In this document: piece after piece, positions 58,901-64,000 of the stretch
How positions within the stretch are numbered: position 1 is the stretch's first letter
Layout of the letters: each line of letters begins with the position of its first letter
DNA from: Labia minor
Lineage: Eukaryota > Arthropoda > Insecta > Dermaptera > Spongiphoridae
Direction: 5' to 3'
DNA length: 64,000 bases
Assembly (NCBI GenBank): GCA_963082975.1
Contig: OY720346.1
Coordinates: 49,448,296 to 49,512,295, forward strand
Notes under the pieces: model-generated
The model's input: only the letters and a program-made list of their open reading frames with translations
What the model was told of the DNA's origin: nothing
Database searches by the model: none
Translations under genes and position numbers: made by a program

Positions 58901-61900
58901 CAATTTGTGGAAATTGAAATAACTAAGAAATGAGAGGTGGAGGGGATGAGGAGAGAGGTGGGAGTGTGTGTGAGCGGAAGAGAGAGAGATTTAAAGTTTA
59001 TATATAGTTCTCCGTGTTGTGTTCATTCAAGAGCCAGGCGTGGCCCACTGACTGGCGGACTTATTTTACACAATGTATATAACTCTAGGGATTCCCAATC
59101 AAAGAATTATTATAATATTTAACTTTTTATTTTAAATTCTAATATTCAAATATCATTTCAATTAAATAATTTATTCTAAAAGTTCTCATTTTAATTAATA
59201 TAATAAAATATTTAAATCATATTTGACTTAAATTATTTTGTATTTATTCTTTCTATATTTGAATACTTCTTTTATTTTAAGGGAGTGAATTAACTATGAT
59301 CTAAAAAAAATAATAAATGAACTTAATAATAAAAAATTAAATAAATCCATTAATTTAAATTAATACTATTAATGAATGTATATATTGTTAATTTATCTTT
59401 AGTTTTAATCAATTCTTTTATACCGTTAATTTTTATAAATTAATTTTTATAAATTGTCTCAAGTCTCTAACTTTGCATTTTCTCAAATTTTATTATAATT
59501 AAAAATATTCAATAAAAATCAAGGAATGAAATTAAAATATCAAAATGAAATGATCAAGAAATATTATACTCTATTTCACTATTATAACATAGAAAATACT
59601 TATAAACTATAGGCGGAGGAAATATTAGACGATATCATTGCGGGTTCATGCCAAATCGATCAACATTAATTAAGATATTTTCATTATGACAGATATTAAA
59701 AAAACCGCGAATTCAATATCTCTGTTCACTAATTATTTGTAGACTTTAGTAAAACCTACGCATGACTCAATAGATCCGAATAAACTTTTTCAAATTTTGA
59801 TCTTAAAATTTATCTTGAAGGTAGTAAAGAAAGAGTAAGATGTGGAAATCAATTGTAAAATATTAGGTGACCCAGACGACTTAAATATAATAGGAGATTC
59901 GGCAATTGCAATTACAGATAGCGAGGAAAAATTAATCGAGGTAGGAAAAGAGATGAGGTTTGAAATTAATAATGATAAATAAATATATTTAGAAACAAAC
60001 AGGAGCAGTATTAACATACAAAATGTAGAATTTGAATATGTAGAAAAATTGAATGTAATCACGAAGGATAATAATATTTGAGAAGAATTGAAATCGAAGT
60101 TGCAATCGGAAAACGCCTGTTATCATGCAGTAAAGAGGCTTATCTCATCAAAATTATTATAAAAGGGAATGAAAATTAAAATATATAAAACAATTATTTT
60201 GTCTGTTGTATTATATGAGTGTTAGACATGGTCTATGATCTTTGGAGATGAGAGTGGATTCAGAGAATAGGATTCTCCCCAGCATTTATGGGCCAAAGAA
60301 AGATGAGTACATCAGGGAATGACGTACGAGAGATGGAACAGAGGCTCAGGATAAGGTCACTTGGAGAAATGTGGTTGTAGCTGCCAAGAACTTTCGAGTA
60401 CCGTTGAGCCACGCATGGTCTATGACCCTGGGAGATGAGAGTAGATTCAGATTATTCTTTCCAGCATTTATTGGCCAAAGAAAGATGAGGTCACCGGGGA
60501 TACTTGGAGAAATGTGGTTGTAGCTGCCAAGAACTTTCGAGTAGATAGATATAACATATTCAATAATAATATATATAATTACTTTACTAAATAAATTAAA
60601 ATATATTTTAAATAATCACACAATAAGAAATGAATGTTTTATGTTATACATTGTTTGAAACAAAATGGATGAAAACCTTTTACTACTTTCAACCAAATAC
60701 TATGTACCACTCGGGGGTACAGGGGGCGGAGCCCCCGTCTAGATGTGAAGAGCGACGAAGGAGCTCTGAGCAGCTAGTAGATATATAAAAAGATTTTTAT
60801 CTGCACATTGCTCAGAATTTAAATTACCGCCAAATTATAGCCACCAGTGCCTCTATGATCTAGTATGGTAACTAAACTATTTTTAATTAATTATTCTTTA
60901 TAATTTTTTTAAAATTTTTCAAATAAAAAAATCGAAAATCGGGCTTCGAGGTCTGGTGACCAGCCCCTTTGTGCTTCCGTGTAAAAAATTCCATGTCCCT
61001 GCGTGCGATAGATTTGCCTGGAGAGCTCGGTCAGACAGACAGACAAACAGACACACACATTACACTTGCTTTTATTATTATAGATATCTGACTATGTTTA
61101 TTCTCAAGTAGAGTATAAAAATCACATTCTTGAACTATGTCTTTTTCTATTACTTAAAATATAAAGAGCCTTTAATATTTTTTTGTGGACATAGTTGAAT
61201 GCAGGTAATTTTTAATCAATAATTTACCTTCAGGTAGTTGCATAATTCGACACTCATAAAATTTTTTGTTCTTACTGGTAAAAAACTGATCCAGGTGATT
61301 TTGGACGTCTTCACTTGAAGTAAAGTTTTTCCCGCCTAAAAAATTTTGCAATGACCAAAACAAATAATAATCCGAAGGCGCCAGATCTGGAGACATGGTG
61401 GGTGTGATCGTGTATCCCATTCAAGCTGTAGAAGCTTTTGGCGAGTGATCAAACTTGTACGAGGTCGCGCATTATCTTGGTGGAACATCACACTCTTTCT
61501 GTAGATTAATTCTGGCCTTTTCTGTTGAAGGGCATCATTCAGTTTGCCCAACTGATGACAGAAGACTTCAGAATTAATTGTGTTGTATTATCCGGTAAAA
61601 TCTCAAAAAAAAGATTCCTTTAAAATTCCACCAGACAGCATCACCTTTTTTGATGAATATTGGTTTTAGAAATGTTATCTTTTCTCCTTCATGCTCTCTT
61701 GCGTTCTTCACACACACATTGTTGTATTCAACCCATTTTACATCTCTAGTAATGATGTGCTTCAAAAATGAATCATTTTTGTAACGTTTGAGAAGCGTCA
61801 ACGCGACGATACAAATTTCTTTCCGTGAGAAGATGGATAACACATATATATCGAATTTTGAGGTTAAACCCAGCCCTTTTAAGTGACCTTTAACCGATGA

Positions 61901-62298
61901 ATCTCACAGATCTCACGTGTTGTTATTCGCCAAAGTGTAATTTCGCATATTTAAAAAATATATTTATTTATTTCACCTACTATGTTGAAAAAAAAATCTA
62001 ATTTTCGGGTTTAGTACATAGATTCTGGTTATATGAAGAAAATATTAAATTTCGGTTGAAAATATATATTGTTTATTTACTGTTAATTATGATTGTTGTA
62101 TTTTTTTAAGGTGAGAGTGTAAAGGGCGTAGAAGTGATTGTCGCCAATGTGGATGATGCTGATTCACTTGCAGCAATGGCCAAACGTGCCCGTGTTGTGA
62201 TCAATTGTGTAGGACCGTACATTTTCTATGGGGAGCAAGTTGTAAAGGCTTGCGTTGAAGCAGGCACTCATCAAGTTGACGTCAGTGGAGAACCACTA
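54944..62298 (+). CDS. Sccpdh: Saccharopine dehydrogenase-like oxidoreductase (first two exons; continues past the window)
   Basis: Exons 54944-55121 and 62111-62298 give the first 122 residues of a protein that in animals is about 430 long; the rest lies right of the window. The N-terminus is a Rossmann dinucleotide fold: LDIIVFGATGYTGKYAARQM with GATGYTG at residues 13-19, then GVAGRNKEKLEEI. Exon 2 carries RVVINCVGPYIFYGEQVVKA and QVDVSGEP, typical of the family. The human member is linked to lipid droplets and mitochondria and its reaction is not settled, so substrate is left open; it is not the lysine-degrading AASS enzyme. Exon 1 ends ACTG before GTAAAA; exon 2 starts after TTTTTTTAAG, in phase. 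Intron 1 is 7 kb and full of mobile elements. Confidence 0.93.
55855..56430. repeat. Composite repeat sharing modules with the fold-back and the 49-kb repeat
   Basis: The left part (55862-56010) matches the 48.9-kb repeat. TTTTCGATGTTGAGATTTTG also matches the fold-back outer arm (about 11974). The right part (56151-56315) matches the fold-back right arm (13139-13330), including GACCGTAAAAATAAAGATAT and CTGAAAGTACCAGAATTAAT. GCGAGATAGTCGAGTGG at 56400 is the tRNA-like head, in the opposite direction to the copy at 56275. It links three otherwise separate repeats. Confidence 0.75.
57357..57600. repeat. Possible LINE tail remnant
   Basis: A more complex block than its surroundings. Plus-strand pieces (ALKEILMKSLFIGKSIGK; RWLRIEMYI-like) loosely recall LINE tails, but breaks are many and no motif is decisive. 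Confidence 0.25.
57900..58265 (-). mobile_element. LINE C-terminal fragment inside the outer Helitron
   Basis: The minus strand reads KAWSIALGDESRFRVFENRI, LPSIYGPKKDEDTGEWRRLH, NKELHDLY, ARRLGSAGHMARMGEE, the well-known tail downstream of the reverse transcriptase in RTE-like non-LTR elements. The frame is open across most of it. The reverse transcriptase itself is absent here. Confidence 0.8.
58721..60777 (+). mobile_element. Helitron-like element (inner), plus strand, nested
   Basis: Begins A|TCTATATATATAAAGG (58721) and ends with GGGGGCGGAGCCCCC, GAGCGACGAAGGAGCTCTGAG-type hairpin sequence and CTAG|T (60777). The 3' terminal 65 bp resemble those of the outer element, so both belong to one family. 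It is about 2.06 kb and sits between A and T of the outer copy. It carries LINE reverse-transcriptase sequence (59600-60545), a short palindrome at 58793-58825, and a GC-richer purine-rich patch at 58925-59100 of unknown origin. No Helitron protein. Confidence 0.7.
59600..60545 (+). mobile_element. LINE reverse-transcriptase fragment inside the inner Helitron
   Basis: The plus strand shows broken pieces of a non-LTR reverse transcriptase: CGFMPNRSTLIKIF, then DDLNIIGDSAIAITDSEEKL, KLQSENACYHAVKRLISSK, IKIYKTIILSVVLYEC and GDESGFRE. Palm motifs are eroded and many stops break it. The tail shows an internal duplication: ACTTGGAGAAATGTGGTTG-type sequence at 60359-60403 recurs at 60502-60545, and the GGTCTATGA...GATGAGAGT block at 60228 recurs at 60418. 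Confidence 0.75.
61150..61930 (-). mobile_element. Decayed mariner transposon copy
   Basis: The minus strand encodes, in three shifted frames, most of a mariner transposase: LLKRYKNDSFLKHIITRDVK (first catalytic Asp), KGDAVWWNFKGI, LNDALQQKRPELIYRKSVMF then HQDNARPRTSL (second Asp), SPDLAPSDYYLFWSLQNFLG (third Asp, D34D spacing as far as the shifts allow) and NHLDQFFTSKNKKFYE. The N-terminal DNA-binding part is only partly traceable up to about 61930. At least two frame changes make it inactive. Terminal repeats were not resolved. Confidence 0.85.
62111..62298 (+). CDS. Sccpdh: SCCPDH-like coding exon 2
   Basis: Residues 60-122, GESVKGVEVIVANVDDADSL through HQVDVSGEPL. The donor is GTAAGA at 62299. 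No third exon is seen up to 64000, so intron 2 exceeds 1.7 kb. Confidence 0.93.
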
Positions 62299-62739
62299 GT
62301 AAGAAAAGACATTTCATCTCTTTCTCTCTCTCTTAACATTAATTTACCTATTTTCTTTTTCATCTATTATATATTCAGATTACATAAATAATACCTTTGA
62401 AATTAAATATTTGTTTTAATATCTCTATTACTTAAACATAACAACAACATATACTCTCCTATTAAATTTCTAAAAAATATTTAATTTCACTAGTTTCTTT
62501 ATACATTATTTATAGATATACCTATATACCTTGTATAAATCACAAAATTAATAAAAAAAGCCTATTTATTTTTTAAATATGAATTTAGGGTGGGGCTTAT
62601 TTCTAACTACTTTGAAAAATATTGTTTTCAAATTAACGAATAGCAACGATGCTAACTACACGGTTAAAATTTTTTTAGTATTTTAAGAATGATGTTGATT
62701 GGAGCGGGCGAGGATAACTTTAGCGATTAGTATATAGAC

Positions 62740-63100
62740 CAGTAGTTCCCAAACTTATTAGGCCAAGCGCCCCCTTTCCAGAAAACAATTACTCAGCACC
62801 TCCTGAAAATTAACTTTTTTTAATTTTAATAACAATTAAACAAAGATAAATGTACCTATTCGCAAAATATTATAAATAAAGGTGTAAATTAGAAACCTTG
62901 AAATTATGTATCTATTTATTGAACTCAGAATATACAAGTAATTTTCCCTAAATGCACCTGTGGCCATCCCTGGATCGCTGCAGCACCCACGAGGTTGGGC
63001 GTAGATGAACGGAGACTGTTGAAGAAATGTATTCGCTGCGGTCAATAATTTTCGAATCCATTAGCTCCACATAATAATCGATAAGTATCTTCTGAGGGAG
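62740..63100. mobile_element. hAT-type element, right end unclear
   Basis: Starts CAGTAGTTCCCAAACTTATT with AGCGCCCCCTTTCC, the usual left end of a hAT miniature family. A GC-richer stretch at 62955-63060 (CATCCCTGGATCGCTGCAGC) is typical of the inner right part of such elements. The terminal CTG was not located. Confidence 0.5.
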
Positions 63101-63105
63101 TAGAG

Positions 63106-63697
63106 CAGCTATGGGGTGAGCAATCTTTTTTATCAAAGGGCCAAACGAAAGTTCGACATTTCTAGACGGGCCGCATATAAAAAAACAGCCTAATAAATTA
63201 TTAATTCTTAAATAATGAACAATACACATAACAGCGGTCGCCAAACTTTTTGACCTCACGGACTAATTAATTCATAATTTAAATCCCGCGGACCAATAAT
63301 AGGATTTTTTAAGTGTTAAATATAAATAAAAATTGTGATCAAAGAACACATAAACATTGAGTTTTTATAACTTATCACGTATTGTTATGAATTGAATCAT
63401 GTTTTAATGCATCTTAAAGCATAACTTAACATGATGAGTAAGTAGATTCCACATTTTTCTGCGGACCAGCGAAATTTTCTCGCGGACCACCACTTTGGCA
63501 ACCGCTGCACATAATACATGTCTCTTTCAAGGTCTTATTGTTGTGACTATTATTATCATATATATTTATCTTAAAAGTAATCAAGGGACCCTCAAAAAGT
63601 TTAGGTCGCCAATAAAATGATATTGTACTATTATGCTTGGAGGGCCGCACAAATCTGTTAGGAGGGCCTTATGCGGCCCGCGGGTTACTCACCCCTG
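63106..63697. mobile_element. hAT-type element (outer) with an inserted element
   Basis: The left end CAGCTATGGGGTGAGCAATC pairs imperfectly with the right end GTTACTCACCCCTG. GGGCCGCA strings lie near both ends. Flanking 8-mers GAGTAGAG and GTCTAGAA agree at 5 of 8, a possible worn target duplication. Split by the element at 63232-63507. Confidence 0.65.
63232..63507. mobile_element. hAT-type miniature element (inner)
   Basis: 276 bp, starting CAGCGGTCGCCAAACTTTTT and ending CTTTGGCAACCGCTG. CTCACGGAC and CTCGCGGACCACC occur near the ends. The flanks share CACATAA (63225-63231, 63508-63514), consistent with a target duplication of 7-8 bp. It lies inside the 63106-63697 element. Confidence 0.75.
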
Positions 63698-64000
63698 GTC
63701 TAGAAAAATATAAGCTAAAACCCCATAGAACAAACAAATAAACCAATTAATTTAAATCCATATTATCATTGAAAGTTTATTTTTTAAGTTTAAGTTAGTC
63801 TTATGTTTCTTACTTTGAAACGATGAAAATTATTCAATAAATCAATAATTATAAAAAACGTATAACAAAATGAATAAAAAGTAATATAATATCTGATTAT
63901 AACATATACAATAAAATATATAATTAATTTACTGATTAAATTAAAATATAAATAGGAACATAAAATGGAAATTAATGTTTTAATATACTGATTGAAATAA
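63698..64000 (+). other. AT-rich intron sequence to the window end
   Basis: Part of intron 2 of the SCCPDH-like gene as far as can be told. No exon or element seen. Confidence 0.5.

Larger units (their letters stand above)
57830..61084 (-). mobile_element. Helitron-like element (outer), minus strand
   Basis: On the minus strand it begins A|TCTATAATAATAAAAGC (61084) and ends with hairpin GAGCGCCGAAGGCGCTC, 7 nt, CTAG|T (57830). TC start, terminal hairpin, CTAG end and insertion between A and T are the Helitron signature. A second hairpin GGGGGCGGAGCCCCC stands just inside the end. Without the element nested in it, it is about 1.2 kb. It encodes no Rep/helicase, so it is non-autonomous. It carries a LINE C-terminal fragment next to its 3' end. 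Confidence 0.7.
55122..62110 (+). other. SCCPDH-like intron 1 (7 kb)
   Basis: Holds an (AT)n tract, the repeat complex at 55855-56430, a possible LINE tail (57357-57600), nested Helitron-like elements with LINE pieces (57830-61084) and a mariner copy (61150-61930). Between 56450 and 57350 only AT-rich DNA is seen. Confidence 0.8.

Noticed and set aside
62948-63650. Minus-strand open frames near the right edge
   Set aside because: They lie across hAT-type elements and their nested insertion and match no protein.

Overview
The window is animal nuclear DNA, most likely from an insect. It is very AT-rich, its genes are split by introns, and it is packed with short DNA transposons (hAT, piggyBac, mariner and Tigger-like miniatures), Helitrons and LINE scraps. 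The GTP cyclohydrolase gene has the insect (Drosophila Punch) style of N-terminal region, with [11 protein letters not shown] just before the core. The order cannot be fixed from sequence alone.

Layout. 1-11934 is one satellite block of 11-bp units (TGTGTTTTGGC, TGAGTTTCCTC and close variants). It is arranged in higher-order repeats, including a 2047-bp shift copy and a third copy 5505 bp from the first. The long reading frames in it are artefacts of the period. At 11937-13492 a large fold-back element abuts the satellite: two arms of about 750 bp around a 49-bp loop, with tRNA-like modules inside. From 13.5 to 18.6 kb there is AT-rich DNA with a clean hAT miniature element.

Three host genes follow. 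(1) GTP cyclohydrolase I (Punch/GCH1), minus strand, five coding exons from 38469 down to 18608, coding for 287 residues. Its first intron is 12.3 kb and holds many mobile elements plus a possible AP-1/kappaB/Runt site cluster. A TATA-like box and a CRE-like site lie just upstream of the first coding exon. (2) Nuclear transcription factor Y subunit beta (NF-YB), minus strand, three coding exons from 52897 to 51583, 203 residues. (3) The first two coding exons of a saccharopine dehydrogenase-like oxidoreductase (SCCPDH family), plus strand, from 54944. It runs off the right end. NF-YB and SCCPDH are head to head about 2 kb apart. No gene is recognised between GCH1 and NF-YB (about 39-51.5 kb).

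The 7-kb first intron of the SCCPDH gene holds a nest. A minus-strand Helitron-like element (57830-61084) is interrupted by a plus-strand one (58721-60777), each carrying a piece of the same type of LINE. A decayed mariner copy lies beside it. The last 1.3 kb holds stacked hAT-type miniature elements, one inserted in another.

The three genes share no pathway: tetrahydrobiopterin synthesis, CCAAT-box transcription, and a putative NAD(P)-binding oxidoreductase. They look like ordinary neighbours in a transposon-rich region. The parts least explained by known families are the satellite, the fold-back element, and the modular repeat families shared between 12-14 kb, 28 kb, 49 kb and 56 kb.
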